Assembly (NCBI GenBank): GCA_002399565.1
Contig: DHDW01000049.1
Span: 1 to 15,561 of the forward strand
From: Bacteroidales bacterium UBA4866
Lineage (GTDB): Bacteria > Bacteroidota > Bacteroidia > Bacteroidales > P3
Direction of reading: 5' to 3'
Length of the DNA: 15,561 nt
The notes under the pieces are model-generated. The model was not told the origin of the DNA. It saw only the letters and a list, made by a program, of their open reading frames with translations, and searched no databases. Below, piece after piece: positions 1 to 8,622 of the stretch (positions are counted from its first letter, which is position 1; every line of letters begins with the position of its first letter). Made by a program: the position numbers and the translations under genes.

Positions 1-34
1 TCGGTGATTAAATAAAAAAAGTCAGTGATTAAAT
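1..34. repeat. Two-copy direct repeat at the window edge
   Basis: The 13-mer TCRGTGATTAAAT occurs at 1-13 and again at 22-34, a 21-bp period with an A-rich linker between. Only one base (G/A at the third position) differs. The window begins inside the first copy, so more units may lie to the left. It sits just downstream of the minus-strand gene that ends at 74. No function can be assigned from two copies. Confidence 0.5.
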
Positions 35-60
35 TTTATTATGTAATTACTTGTTAGAAT

Positions 61-76
61 TAGATTATATAATCTA
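61..76. repeat. 16-bp perfect palindrome over the stop codon of the flippase-like gene
   Basis: TAGATTATATAATCTA is a perfect palindrome, and its right end contains the TAG stop codon (74-76) of the minus-strand membrane-protein gene. It is not followed by a T tract on the minus strand, so it is not a classical intrinsic terminator. It could still form a 3'-end hairpin that protects mRNA. A purely AT-rich palindrome of this size can also arise by chance. Confidence 0.4.
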
Positions 77-1288
77 TTCATGAATATCTCTTTTCTTTAG
101 CTTTTGGCGAGTAATAACTCTCTTTGTCCAAATTGGGAGAACAATTAATCCTAAAACTATGTAAGGATAGTACGTGAATATCCTCCAAAGGACAGATAGA
201 GTTGAACTAAGTCCAAGAGGGATAAATTCTCTAAAGAATACTGGGAATGCGAATTCAGCAATTCCAGTGCTTCCAGGAGTTGGACTTATGCAAAGAATAA
301 TCCACATAACCAGCTGCCTTGCGAAAACCCAAACATGGTCTGCAATTGGAGTAAAAGCTAAAATTAAGAAGTTTACAACTAAAAATCTTGATATCCATGA
401 ACCTATAGTGATAAAATAGGCTTTAAGCCAAAACCATAAGCTTTTACCTTTAAATTCTTTTGAAGAAACAATTACATCATCTCCAATCTTTTGTAATTTT
501 GATTTACTTTTATTAAATATTTTTTTGCGAGATAAGGAATAAAGAACCCACTTGAAACCTCTTGGATAAATAAAAATTGCTAAAAGAATGATTATTGTAA
601 GCAAACACATAAAACCATATCCAATAAAGAAAACAGTAATTACTCCAAACTTCTGACCAAATACACTAAAGTCAAAATCATGAATAAAGGCAAGATTAAC
701 TCCTACAATAAGTATAGCAATAGGAGCTATTATAATGTAGAAAAGTTCATCCAAAAGTGCAGTAATCATAACAATGGCTGTTGAACGTGCCACTCCAATC
801 CCTTCTAAAGAAACAATAAAAAAAGCTACTGCAGATCCACCAACTACTGTAGGGGTTATGGCAGAACTAAACTCCCAAAGCATAATAATCTGAAAGCATT
901 TTTTCCAAGAAAGTTGCTTATCGGAGAGAAAACGTAATCTATACATATACATTAAATCTCTCATCATGGCAAAGAACATTGCAATCAACAAACAGAAAGT
1001 TGAACCCCATGTCCAAGTTTTAATAATATTCTTTAAAATATTCTTTTGATAATCAACCTTGATATTCCCCTTATTACTACTATCGGCATAATGAAGTTCA
1101 CTCAATTCTTTTGCATCATCATTATTTGCATCAACCCAATAGTAAGCACCTTCTCCAAAAGGGACTTCTGAAATTATTGGCTCAGAAAAATCTTTTGCAA
1201 CAAGGAAAATAGCAACTCCTATCCCCAATATTAGAGGAATAATTATTTTATTGAAAGAAAATAATTTAAGAGGATTGGACTTGCTCAT
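74..1288 (-). CDS. Flippase-like membrane protein of the LPG-synthase TM / YbhN (UPF0104) family
   Basis: A 404-residue multi-pass inner-membrane protein. It shows an N-terminal membrane anchor (about residues 14-31), a roughly 60-residue polar extracytoplasmic stretch, then about seven hydrophobic segments between residues 92 and 386. Two family hallmarks are visible: the WEF..ITP..VGG..A segment (138-154) and SPTPGSTGIAE (335-345). The family is the membrane domain also fused to lysyl-phosphatidylglycerol synthases (MprF). Stand-alone members are thought to move or handle lipid-linked substrates, but the substrate here is unknown. The soluble aminoacyl-transferase domain of MprF is absent, so it should not be called a lysyl-PG synthase. 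The start is 23 bp after the MscS gene, which suggests co-transcription. It is the last gene of the leftward run. Confidence 0.85.
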   Translation of the reverse strand: MSKSNPLKLFSFNKIIIPLILGIGVAIFLVAKDFSEPIISEVPFGEGAYYWVDANNDDAKELSELHYADSSNKGNIKVDYQKNILKNIIKTWTWGSTFCLLIAMFFAMMRDLMYMYRLRFLSDKQLSWKKCFQIIMLWEFSSAITPTVVGGSAVAFFIVSLEGIGVARSTAIVMITALLDELFYIIIAPIAILIVGVNLAFIHDFDFSVFGQKFGVITVFFIGYGFMCLLTIIILLAIFIYPRGFKWVLYSLSRKKIFNKSKSKLQKIGDDVIVSSKEFKGKSLWFWLKAYFITIGSWISRFLVVNFLILAFTPIADHVWVFARQLVMWIILCISPTPGSTGIAEFAFPVFFREFIPLGLSSTLSVLWRIFTYYPYIVLGLIVLPIWTKRVITRQKLKKRDIHE

Positions 1289-1311
1289 CTTTTATTTTTT
1301 ATTGTAACGAA

Positions 1312-2232
1312 TTATATTTTAACAATAGGAACATCTATTTTATTATCGAATAGATATTGATAAATATTCTTGCTTAAAGTTGTATGAACATCCCAATAGT
1401 TTTCAGTTTTAACCCAAACTCTTGAGCTAAGAGTTAAGGAAGATTCTGTTATTTGAGTTAGCACAACAGGTTCAGGTACTCTCAAAACTCTTTGGTCTTG
1501 ATTTAAAATATTAAGTATATCACTTGCTATTAAACTTGCATTAACTCCATGAGCCAATTTAATATTTATATCCAAACGTCTTGTTTCTAATAAAGAAAAA
1601 TTGGTTATTGTTCCTGAAGATAGAGGCCCATTTGGAATTGAAATTGTTTTATTGTCAGGAGTAATAAGCACAGTTGTAAATATTTGAACAGACTTAACCG
1701 TTCCCTCTGTTCCTTGAGCTGCAATATAGTCGCCAGATTTAAATGGTCTTAAAACCAAAAGTACAACTCCACCTGCAATATTGGAAAGAGTACCAGAGAA
1801 AGCCATACCAATTGCCAAGCCCATTGCTCCTAAAAGAGCAATAAATGAAGTCATTGGAATACCGATAATACTTATTACACTTAGAATAATTAGTATTTTT
1901 AGGACAATTGAAATTACTTGAATAATGAAAGGGACCAAAGAAGAATCTACTTCCTTTCTAATCATAAGTTTCTTAATTCTTTTACATAAGAAGTTGGTTA
2001 ATTTAAATCCTAACCAAAGCAAAAGTAGTGCTACAAGAATTTTTGGACCATAATCAAGCAAAAGATTAATTCCTTTTTGTTGTAATTGTTGAATCATGTC
2101 AATGCTTTGCTTAACTGTTTCAACTGTTGATTGAGTTGCAGCAGTAGTTACACTTTCTACATTTGTTGCAACCTTATCAGCATGCTCCGCAAGTTTTTCT
2201 GCAGCGGCAGAAGGTGTTTCTGTTTGTAACAT
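1312..2232 (-). CDS. Small-conductance mechanosensitive ion channel, MscS family
   Basis: A 306-residue MscS-type channel that opens under membrane tension to release solutes on hypo-osmotic shock. The pore helix region GAMGLAIGMAFSGTLSNIAGG lies at about 135-155 with the Gly/Ala packing typical of TM3. It is followed by the signature LRPFKSGD (161-168) and the beta-domain motif TPDNKTISIPNG (191-202). Three hydrophobic helices are seen at roughly 65-83, 103-125 and 127-160, as in E. coli MscS. The first ~45 residues are an Ala/Thr/Glu-rich, probably helical extension that is somewhat longer than usual. The start lies 24 bp after hflX, which fits the same transcript. Confidence 0.93.
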   Translation of the reverse strand: MLQTETPSAAAEKLAEHADKVATNVESVTTAATQSTVETVKQSIDMIQQLQQKGINLLLDYGPKILVALLLLWLGFKLTNFLCKRIKKLMIRKEVDSSLVPFIIQVISIVLKILIILSVISIIGIPMTSFIALLGAMGLAIGMAFSGTLSNIAGGVVLLVLRPFKSGDYIAAQGTEGTVKSVQIFTTVLITPDNKTISIPNGPLSSGTITNFSLLETRRLDINIKLAHGVNASLIASDILNILNQDQRVLRVPEPVVLTQITESSLTLSSRVWVKTENYWDVHTTLSKNIYQYLFDNKIDVPIVKI

Positions 2233-2256
2233 ATTTATAATTATTTATTTTGCGTT

Positions 2257-3441
2257 TTAATATAAGAAATTATTATATGGATACCTTAAAGCATGTAAAC
2301 GTTTAATGGAATCATACATAGCTTTTTTAAACTCTTCAATATTCTCTTTCTCTTTGGCTGAAATAAAAAATGAAGGCATTGAACTATTACCCATCCAAGA
2401 AGCTTTCAAATCCTCTAATGACCAATTTTCCTTTTCTATTGGAGTTAAATCGTCTTCATCTTTTTTTACAAATTGATAAGCATCAATTTTATTAAACACC
2501 ATAATAATTGGTTTGTCATTTACCTTTATTTCTTCCAAAGTTTGATTAACCACTTCAATTTGTTCTTCAAAACCAGAATGTGAAATATCAACAACATGAA
2601 CCAAAACATCAGCTTCTCTTACCTCGTCTAATGTAGATTTAAAACTTTCAATCAATCCATGAGGTAGTTTTCTAATAAATCCGACAGTGTCAGTTAATAG
2701 GAAAGGAAGATTGTCAATCACAACCTTTCTTACAGTAGTATCGAGGGTAGCAAACAATTTATTTTCAGCAAACACCTCACTCTTTGCAAGAAGATTCATT
2801 AGAGTTGATTTTCCAACATTTGTATATCCTACCAATGCAACCCTTATTAAACTCTCTCTACTTTTTCTCTGAACAATCTTTTGTTTATCAATTTCCTTTA
2901 ATTTCTCTTTAAGAAGGGAAATTTTTGTAAGTATAATTCTCCTATCTGTTTCAAGCTGAGTTTCTCCTGTTCCTCTCATATTCAGACCTCCTTTTTGACG
3001 GTCAAGGTGAGTCCACATACGAGTTAAACGAGGTAGTAAATATTGATATTGAGCCAATTCTACTTGAGTTTTAGCATGTGAAGTTCTAGCTCTTTGAGCA
3101 AAAATATTTAAAATCAATCCAGTTCTGTCAAGAACTTGACAATTTAATTGATTTTCAATATTTCGCATCTGAGAAGGAGAAAGTTCATCATCAAAAACAA
3201 CAAATTGAATTTCTTCTGCATTTATATATTCTTTAATTTCTTCTAACTTTCCACTACCAACAAAGGTTCTTGGATCATTGTAAGGAAGTCTTTGGATAAA
3301 ACTCTTAACTGCAACTCCTCCAGCTGTATCAATCAAGAACGAAAGTTCCTCTAAATATTCTTGTGTCTTCTCAAAAGGATTCATTGGAGTTGCTACTCCA
3401 ACCATTACCGCCCTATCGGGCATTTGTTGATTTTCAATCAT
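2257..3441 (-). CDS. hflX: Ribosome-associated GTPase HflX
   Basis: A 394-residue GTPase of the Obg-HflX class, which binds the 50S subunit and in characterised bacteria splits stalled or stressed ribosomes. The N-terminal HflX domain carries the glycine-rich segment GGLNMRGTGETQLE (151-164). The G domain shows G1 GYTNVGKS (205-212), G3 DTVG (251-254), G4 NKID (317-320) and G5 SAK (361-363). The open frame continues upstream to an ATG at 3507, but I place the start at 3441: conserved HflX sequence begins there, GGAG lies about 9 nt upstream on the minus strand, and a start at 3507 would bury 74 bp in ribE. With this start it overlaps the ribE stop by 8 bp (3434-3441), implying translational coupling. 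Confidence 0.93.
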   Translation of the reverse strand: MIENQQMPDRAVMVGVATPMNPFEKTQEYLEELSFLIDTAGGVAVKSFIQRLPYNDPRTFVGSGKLEEIKEYINAEEIQFVVFDDELSPSQMRNIENQLNCQVLDRTGLILNIFAQRARTSHAKTQVELAQYQYLLPRLTRMWTHLDRQKGGLNMRGTGETQLETDRRIILTKISLLKEKLKEIDKQKIVQRKSRESLIRVALVGYTNVGKSTLMNLLAKSEVFAENKLFATLDTTVRKVVIDNLPFLLTDTVGFIRKLPHGLIESFKSTLDEVREADVLVHVVDISHSGFEEQIEVVNQTLEEIKVNDKPIIMVFNKIDAYQFVKKDEDDLTPIEKENWSLEDLKASWMGNSSMPSFFISAKEKENIEEFKKAMYDSIKRLHALRYPYNNFLY

Positions 3442-4048
3442 TTTTCTTTTCTCCAAGATATTGTTCCAATAGTCTCTGAACATACTTGCCAAAAACATCA
3501 AACTCAATATTTACGATTGTGCCTACCTTAAAATTGTGAAAATTTGTAACTTGTTGAGTAAATGGAATTATTGAAACTGAAAACATCCCTTTTTCAGAAT
3601 CAACAACTGTTAGACTAACTCCATTAACTGAAATTGAACCCTTAGGAACAGTGAAGCTACTTTTATCACTATCATATTCAAAAAAGTATCTCCATGAACC
3701 ATTTTCATCAATTACTTTAACGCAACGAGCTATTTGGTCAACATGTCCTTGAACAATATGTCCGTCAAAGCGTCCATCCATCTTCATAGAACGTTCAACG
3801 TTAACTTCTGTTCCAACTTGCCAAGATGAAAGATTGGTTTTATCCATAGTCTCCTTCATTGCAGTTACAACATATTGATTTTTGTCATAATCCAACTTAA
3901 CAACAGTCAAACAACAACCATCATGAGCCATAGATTGGTCAATTTTTAGTTCTTTAGCAAAATCTACTCCCAAAGTAAAATGGTAGTTTGTATTTTCTTG
4001 TTCAATAGCAACAACTTTTGCCATTTTTTCTATAATCCCTGTAAACAT
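3434..4048 (-). CDS. ribE: Riboflavin synthase, alpha chain
   Basis: Riboflavin synthase dismutates two 6,7-dimethyl-8-ribityllumazine molecules to riboflavin, the last step of vitamin B2 synthesis, and acts as a cytosolic trimer. The 204-residue product has the expected two-barrel layout. The N terminus is the universal MFTGIIE, barrel 1 has DGCCLTV (43-49) and GHIVQGHVD (96-104), and barrel 2 has the matching VNGVSLTV (141-148). The frame is open to an ATG at 4114, but family members begin at MFTGIIE, so I use 4048. No other rib gene is nearby, so the pathway is scattered in this genome. There is a 123-bp gap to the peptidase gene upstream and an 8-bp overlap with hflX downstream. No FMN riboswitch was recognised in the leader. 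Confidence 0.95.
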   Translation of the reverse strand: MFTGIIEKMAKVVAIEQENTNYHFTLGVDFAKELKIDQSMAHDGCCLTVVKLDYDKNQYVVTAMKETMDKTNLSSWQVGTEVNVERSMKMDGRFDGHIVQGHVDQIARCVKVIDENGSWRYFFEYDSDKSSFTVPKGSISVNGVSLTVVDSEKGMFSVSIIPFTQQVTNFHNFKVGTIVNIEFDVFGKYVQRLLEQYLGEKKND

Positions 4049-4090
4049 ATATTTTTCTGTATTATTCTTTAAATTATTTTGTCTTATTTT

Positions 4091-4129
4091 TCTAAAAATA
4101 AACTTGACATACATAAAAATAAGTCAAGT
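4091..4129 (-). terminator. Possible weak intrinsic terminator after the S9B peptidase gene
   Basis: Read on the minus strand, ACTTGAC (4123-4129) pairs with GTCAAGT (4102-4108) around a 14-nt loop. The T-rich tract TTATTTTT follows directly. The stem is only 7 bp and AT-rich, so termination would be partial. It could separate the glycosyltransferase-peptidase transcript from ribE-hflX-mscS. The inverted repeat could equally be an operator for ribE. Confidence 0.4.
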
Positions 4130-4171
4130 ATATTTTCAAATATCATTAGTTTATTTTTAATTATATAAGGG

Positions 4172-6307
4172 TTATTTTTGCATTAGCAAATTATCCTTAT
4201 GGAATTGGTAAATCTTTTTGTAAAGATGAATTCTATCTTTTCCTCTAACATTATGCTCGTGATCAGGATAAAGGAAGAAATCCACTTGTTTATCCTTTTT
4301 AACTGCATTTCGCAAAAACTCAATACAATGTTGAGGAACAACAGTATTATCCTGATATCCTTGAATAATTAGTAGTTTTCCCTTTAAACTATCAATATGA
4401 TTAATTAAACTTGCATTTTCATAACCTTTTGGATTATTTTGTGGTGTTCCCATATATCTTTCTCCATACATAACTTCATACCATTTCCAATCAATAACTG
4501 GTCCTCCAGCTGAAGCAGCTTTGAAAACATTTGGTTGTTTTAACATAAGAGAAATTGTCATAAAACCTCCATAGCTCCATCCATCAACTCCTATTCTTTC
4601 ACTGTCAACATAAGGAAGAGTCTTTAAATAATTAACCCCTACCATTTGATCTTTCACTTCAATATCTCCACAATTATGCCAAATTGCACTTTCAAATGCA
4701 TATCCTCTATTAGCTGAACCCCTATTATCCAAAGTCCAAACAATGAAACCTTGTTGAGCTAAGAACATAAAGAAATTATTTGCTCCTCCAAGCCATGAAT
4801 TAGTTACTAATTGAGCATGAGGTCCTCCATAAACATAAACCAAAACAGGATATTTTTTATTTGGATCAAAGTTTTTAGGTTTAATCATTCTATAGTATAA
4901 ATCAGTTCCATCATTAGCCTTAAGTGTAGAAATTTCAATAATTGGTTTATCTAAATCTTTCCAAGCATCTTCACTTTCATTCAAAACTCTAATTACTTTT
5001 CCTTTTTTATTTAATAATTGACTTTTGGATGGAGTATCATTGTAATTGGTGTAGGTGTCAATAAATAGAGTTCCTTTTGAATTGAACGCAACATTATGTG
5101 TTCCGCTACCAATAGAATATCTGGTAATCTTTCCACTCTTTAGACTTACTCCATAGAAGTTTTTTTCAATTGGAGAATCTTTAGTTGCATAGAAAAATAC
5201 CTCATCAGCCTTATCATTAAATCCTTCAATTGATGTTACCATCCAATCACCTTTGGTTAGTTGCTTAATTAGATTACCATAATTATCATATAAATATATA
5301 TGATTGAAGCCATCTCTTTCACTTAACCAAAGAAATTGATTTGAATTTGGAATAAATACCATTGGAGATTCTGGTTCAACATATTTTATGGCGGTTTCTT
5401 CAAAAAGTGTTATAAGTTTGTTTCCAGTGTTTGCATCATAGCTTTCAAACCAAAGATGATTTTGCAAACGGTTTAGTTTAGCAACATAAACTATTTTTCC
5501 ATCTGGAGAAAAAGAAATATTAGTCAAATACATTTCTCTTTCTGGAGATGACTCATTTTCTCTTGTTTTTAAATAAATCGTTTTCTCTGTATTAACATCA
5601 TAAACTCCAACCAAAACTTCATGTGATTTCTCTCCAGCCATAGGATATTTTATAGGAGTGTGCTTTGCAATTCTTTCTTGAGTATTAACTAAAGGATAGT
5701 CTGCAACCATTGATTGATCCATTCTATAGAAAGCAAGCTTTTGTCCATCCTTACTCCAAAACAAACCCTTTTCAATTCCAAATTCATTTCTATGAACAGC
5801 TTCTCCATAAACAATATCTCTTGAGCCATCATTAGTAATTTGTTTTATCCTTGAATCTATATTAACATAAAGGTTATCATCTCGTTTAAAGGCAATACTA
5901 TTATTTTTTTCACTTACTTCTACAAAACCCCATTCCTTTTCAATTGAATATAATTTTTGGGTTGATTTGGTTTTAAGGTTATAAACATATTTTTCATTAT
6001 TCTCAGTTGAATAAACAAACTCATTATCAGATATATATTTTATCCCCATAAAGATTGATGGTTTTGGACTAATATCTTCCAAGCGCAATGACTCTTTAGG
6101 TTCTTGCTTAAGGCTTCCAATCCAAAGAGTTTTCCCATCTTTTGTATAGGAATAAGAATCGCTCTTACCCATAAACTGAACGTCGTAAATCTCTTTTATG
6201 TAGTATTTTCTATTTTGAACATCCTCAATCTTTATCATTTTGCCTTGAGCAAATGAAAAACCAGATAGACTAATTAATAGTAGTAATAAACAAAATCTTC
6301 TTTTCAT
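4172..6307 (-). CDS. Secreted S9B prolyl oligopeptidase (dipeptidyl peptidase IV / prolyl tripeptidyl peptidase type)
   Basis: A 711-residue serine peptidase of family S9, subfamily S9B, which removes dipeptides (or tripeptides) ending in proline from peptide N termini. Residues 1-20 form a signal peptide (MKRR, hydrophobic core, cleavage near FA-QG), so it acts in the periplasm or at the outer surface. Residues ~40-450 are the beta-propeller, including VHRNEFG (171-177), whose glutamate probably anchors the substrate N terminus. Residues ~460-711 are the alpha/beta-hydrolase domain with GGPHAQ (494-499), DNRGSANRG (527-535), nucleophile Ser578 in GWSYGG, Asp653 in YQDNTV and His685 in PDHEH. 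Length is normal for the subfamily. I cannot separate DPP IV from prolyl tripeptidyl peptidase by eye. It lies 29 bp downstream of the GT2 gene. Confidence 0.93.
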   Translation of the reverse strand: MKRRFCLLLLLISLSGFSFAQGKMIKIEDVQNRKYYIKEIYDVQFMGKSDSYSYTKDGKTLWIGSLKQEPKESLRLEDISPKPSIFMGIKYISDNEFVYSTENNEKYVYNLKTKSTQKLYSIEKEWGFVEVSEKNNSIAFKRDDNLYVNIDSRIKQITNDGSRDIVYGEAVHRNEFGIEKGLFWSKDGQKLAFYRMDQSMVADYPLVNTQERIAKHTPIKYPMAGEKSHEVLVGVYDVNTEKTIYLKTRENESSPEREMYLTNISFSPDGKIVYVAKLNRLQNHLWFESYDANTGNKLITLFEETAIKYVEPESPMVFIPNSNQFLWLSERDGFNHIYLYDNYGNLIKQLTKGDWMVTSIEGFNDKADEVFFYATKDSPIEKNFYGVSLKSGKITRYSIGSGTHNVAFNSKGTLFIDTYTNYNDTPSKSQLLNKKGKVIRVLNESEDAWKDLDKPIIEISTLKANDGTDLYYRMIKPKNFDPNKKYPVLVYVYGGPHAQLVTNSWLGGANNFFMFLAQQGFIVWTLDNRGSANRGYAFESAIWHNCGDIEVKDQMVGVNYLKTLPYVDSERIGVDGWSYGGFMTISLMLKQPNVFKAASAGGPVIDWKWYEVMYGERYMGTPQNNPKGYENASLINHIDSLKGKLLIIQGYQDNTVVPQHCIEFLRNAVKKDKQVDFFLYPDHEHNVRGKDRIHLYKKIYQFHKDNLLMQK

Positions 6308-6336
6308 TTTTCTAATTATTCTTTATCAAATATATT

Positions 6337-7068
6337 CTAATTGTTATTGTACTTTTTCCAATTTCTAAATTTTAAATTCCAAACTCCAAAGAAAGCTTCC
6401 TTAAATATTTTCATACTCATTTTTGATTGTCCCAAAACTCTGTCTGCGAAAATAATTGGGACTTCTTCAAGTTTAAAACCAAGCTTATATGCAGTAAATT
6501 TCATTTCAATTTGAAAAGCATATCCAATAAACTTAACTTTTTCAAAATTCATCTTACTCAGTAATTCCCTTCTGTAACAAACAAAACCAGCAGTTGCGTC
6601 AGAAATTTGCATACCCAAAACAAAACGGACATAATAGGAAGCATAATAAGACATAATAACTCTACCTATAGGCCAATTGACAACAGAAATCTTCCCTCCA
6701 ACATAACGAGAACCAATTGCAAGGTCTGCTCCATTACTGCAAGCTTTATGAAGTCGAATTAAATCTTGTGGGTTATGTGAGAAATCGGCATCCATTTCAA
6801 AGATGTAATTATAATCTTTATTTAATGCCCATTTAAATCCGTGTAAGTAGGCCGTTCCTAAACCCAATTTCCCTTTTCTTTGTTCAAGAAATAGTCTTTG
6901 AGGGAATTCTTTAGTTAGCTCCATTACAATTTGAGCTGTTCCATCGGGAGAACCATCATCAATAATTAATACATCAAAGTCTTTCTCTAAAGAAAACACC
7001 GTGCGAATAATATTCTCTATATTCTCTTTCTCGTTGTAGGTTGGGATTATTACTATACTATCAGACAT
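6337..7068 (-). CDS. Polyprenol-phosphate mannosyltransferase-like glycosyltransferase (GT2, DPM1-like)
   Basis: A 243-residue family 2 glycosyltransferase of the dolichol-phosphate mannose synthase type. Such enzymes transfer a sugar from a nucleotide donor to a polyprenyl phosphate on the cytoplasmic face of the membrane. The GT-A fold is complete: VIIPTYNEKEN (6-16), IDDGSPDGT (36-44), the metal-binding EMDADFSH (91-98), GSRYVGG (119-125), and GQSKM (213-217) near the C terminus, typical of this subgroup. There is no C-terminal membrane domain, as in the soluble DPM1 class. The actual sugar donor cannot be read from the sequence. It is the first gene of the leftward run, preceded by a good promoter match. 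It is probably co-transcribed with the S9B peptidase, though no functional link is evident. Confidence 0.92.
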   Translation of the reverse strand: MSDSIVIIPTYNEKENIENIIRTVFSLEKDFDVLIIDDGSPDGTAQIVMELTKEFPQRLFLEQRKGKLGLGTAYLHGFKWALNKDYNYIFEMDADFSHNPQDLIRLHKACSNGADLAIGSRYVGGKISVVNWPIGRVIMSYYASYYVRFVLGMQISDATAGFVCYRRELLSKMNFEKVKFIGYAFQIEMKFTAYKLGFKLEEVPIIFADRVLGQSKMSMKIFKEAFFGVWNLKFRNWKKYNNN

Positions 7069-7095
7069 CTGCGTTTGATTTTATTTTTAAAAAGG

Positions 7096-7126
7096 CAAAT
7101 TTACATACTTTATCACAAAACTCCAA
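7096..7126 (-). promoter_or_regulatory. Bacteroidetes-type promoter for the GT2-peptidase transcript
   Basis: On the minus strand, TAAATTTG (7096-7103) matches the Bacteroidetes -7 consensus TAnnTTTG exactly. A TTTTTG element ending at 7124 lies 20 nt upstream, the expected place for the -33 box. Transcription would start around 7090, about 20 nt before the ATG at 7068. The site lies in the only gap between the thioredoxin-fold gene and the GT2 gene, where no terminator hairpin is seen. Confidence 0.6.
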
Positions 7127-7136
7127 AAACTCAACT

Positions 7137-8591
7137 TTATTTTGGGTCAAGGAAAAATTTCTCTTTAACAACTTCTTTTCTTGGTACAAAAGGTATTAAA
7201 CTCCCTTCAGAAGGCTTTCGCATTGGATTTTGAATAATTGTGCCCTTTGAGTCAATTAAAATAAAGGTTGGGAAAACAGCAACATTATAAGCTTTCAACA
7301 AATCCCAATTACCTCCAAAATGAGCAAAATCCCATTTATATCTTACTCCAACATTAGAATTTACTAAGAAATTAAACAAGGCATCCAAGCTATTATCACA
7401 AGCTATTGTTAGAAAATTAAAGTTATCTTTTAGTGTATCAACAAAACTATACATCATGTTCAACTCCCTAAGACATGAAGGTTCATGAAGCTTAACGAAA
7501 CTCAGAATTAGAGGCTTACCCTTAAATTTATCTAAGGTTATATAGTTATTATGAATATCTTGCAATGAAAACTCTTTGGCATTGGAGCCATAATATGATT
7601 TTTGAGAAAAAAGCTCTAATAGATTCTTTGCAATTTTAATATGTTCCTTGAATTTGGTTTGATAAATAAAGTTCTCGAGCATGCTTACAATATTAAGACT
7701 ATTATATTGGGTTGAGAAATAAGCTTCTTTCATTCCCCTAAGGAAAACTAATTCTCTAAAAACTTCATTCTTCAATAATGTATCAACCCCTAAAGAATCT
7801 ATTAAAGAAAAGTAATTATTATTCTCAAACCAGCGAATAAGGTTTTGCTTGGTAATTACCTTGTTTCCTTCAGTAAAATAATGTCCATAAACAACTTCAA
7901 AACAATCCATATAACCTATATTGTCATAAAGTATAGGTTTATCATAGAAAAGTTGAGCCTTAAGCTTTTTGTCGTTTATTGTCTTTGAAGAAAATTCTAT
8001 CTTACCAAGAGAATATTTTACATAATCATTAATGTAGTTGCTCTGTGCAGAATCAATTAATGAATAAACCATTAGTTTTAGAGAATCAACCTTCTTTTTA
8101 TCTCTATAAAATAGAATTTCCTTTTTGTTATCAATTAAATAGTTTTCAATTGTTGTATCAATAGAATAAATAGTTCTATTAAGATTGTTATCAGTTGTAT
8201 TTTCAATAATTATTGGTAGTTCAAATTTATAGAAAAGTGTATTAATTGAATCCTTAATATTAAAATCAAAAGGTAATAATCTCATATTGTAGGATGTTCC
8301 CTTTTGAGCAATAAATCCATAATCGAAGGTTTCAATCCTTATTTTCATAAAGGAAGTGTTTTCAATCAAAACAGAAAAATTAACCAAAGTATCTGTTTGA
8401 TTTAGTTGCTTGCTTGCAATTTCTGTCTCCAAATTGGAAAGATTATCCATTATAGAAATTAGCTTAATAGTTTTCCCTCCAATATTTTCTCCCTTAAGCT
8501 CAATTCTTAAATTTTGAGCATTACTTACTATTGCAATAAAAAGAAAAAACAAGAAAGAAAAAACTTTTAAACCCCAATCCTTATTATTCAT
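7137..8591 (-). CDS. Secreted TlpA/thioredoxin-fold protein with degenerate active site
   Basis: A 484-residue exported protein. A hydrophobic segment (residues 9-22) followed by SNAQ marks a signal peptide. The middle ~300 residues carry no domain I recognise, and the layout resembles Bacteroidetes TlpA-like proteins with long N-terminal regions. Residues ~338-455 form an AhpC/TlpA-type thioredoxin fold: FSLQDIHNNYITLDKFKGKPLIL-type start (341-363), an active-site loop at 370-373, and the cis-proline loop VFPTF (439-443) followed by LIDSKG. The redox CxxC motif is replaced by Glu-Pro-Ser-Cys, so the attacking cysteine is lost and only Cys373 remains. It is therefore unlikely to be an ordinary disulfide reductase. 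It starts 31 bp after the [FeFe]-hydrogenase-like gene with no terminator between, so may share its transcript. Confidence 0.8.
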   Translation of the reverse strand: MNNKDWGLKVFSFLFFLFIAIVSNAQNLRIELKGENIGGKTIKLISIMDNLSNLETEIASKQLNQTDTLVNFSVLIENTSFMKIRIETFDYGFIAQKGTSYNMRLLPFDFNIKDSINTLFYKFELPIIIENTTDNNLNRTIYSIDTTIENYLIDNKKEILFYRDKKKVDSLKLMVYSLIDSAQSNYINDYVKYSLGKIEFSSKTINDKKLKAQLFYDKPILYDNIGYMDCFEVVYGHYFTEGNKVITKQNLIRWFENNNYFSLIDSLGVDTLLKNEVFRELVFLRGMKEAYFSTQYNSLNIVSMLENFIYQTKFKEHIKIAKNLLELFSQKSYYGSNAKEFSLQDIHNNYITLDKFKGKPLILSFVKLHEPSCLRELNMMYSFVDTLKDNFNFLTIACDNSLDALFNFLVNSNVGVRYKWDFAHFGGNWDLLKAYNVAVFPTFILIDSKGTIIQNPMRKPSEGSLIPFVPRKEVVKEKFFLDPK

Positions 8592-8622
8592 TTGATATTT
8601 ATTTATTGATTATTCTTAAAGG

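Noticed and set aside
74..1288. Calling this gene lysyl-phosphatidylglycerol synthase (mprF)
   Set aside because: Only the membrane domain is present. The C-terminal aminoacyl-transferase domain needed for lysyl transfer is missing.
4049..4171. FMN riboswitch upstream of ribE
   Set aside because: The 123-bp leader is almost all A/T and lacks the conserved G-rich core and stems of the RFN element.
4165..4200. Hairpin over the stop codon of the S9B peptidase gene (ATAAGG...CCTTAT)
   Set aside because: The stem is imperfect with bulges and is not followed by a T tract on the minus strand. The later hairpin at 4102-4129 is the better terminator candidate.
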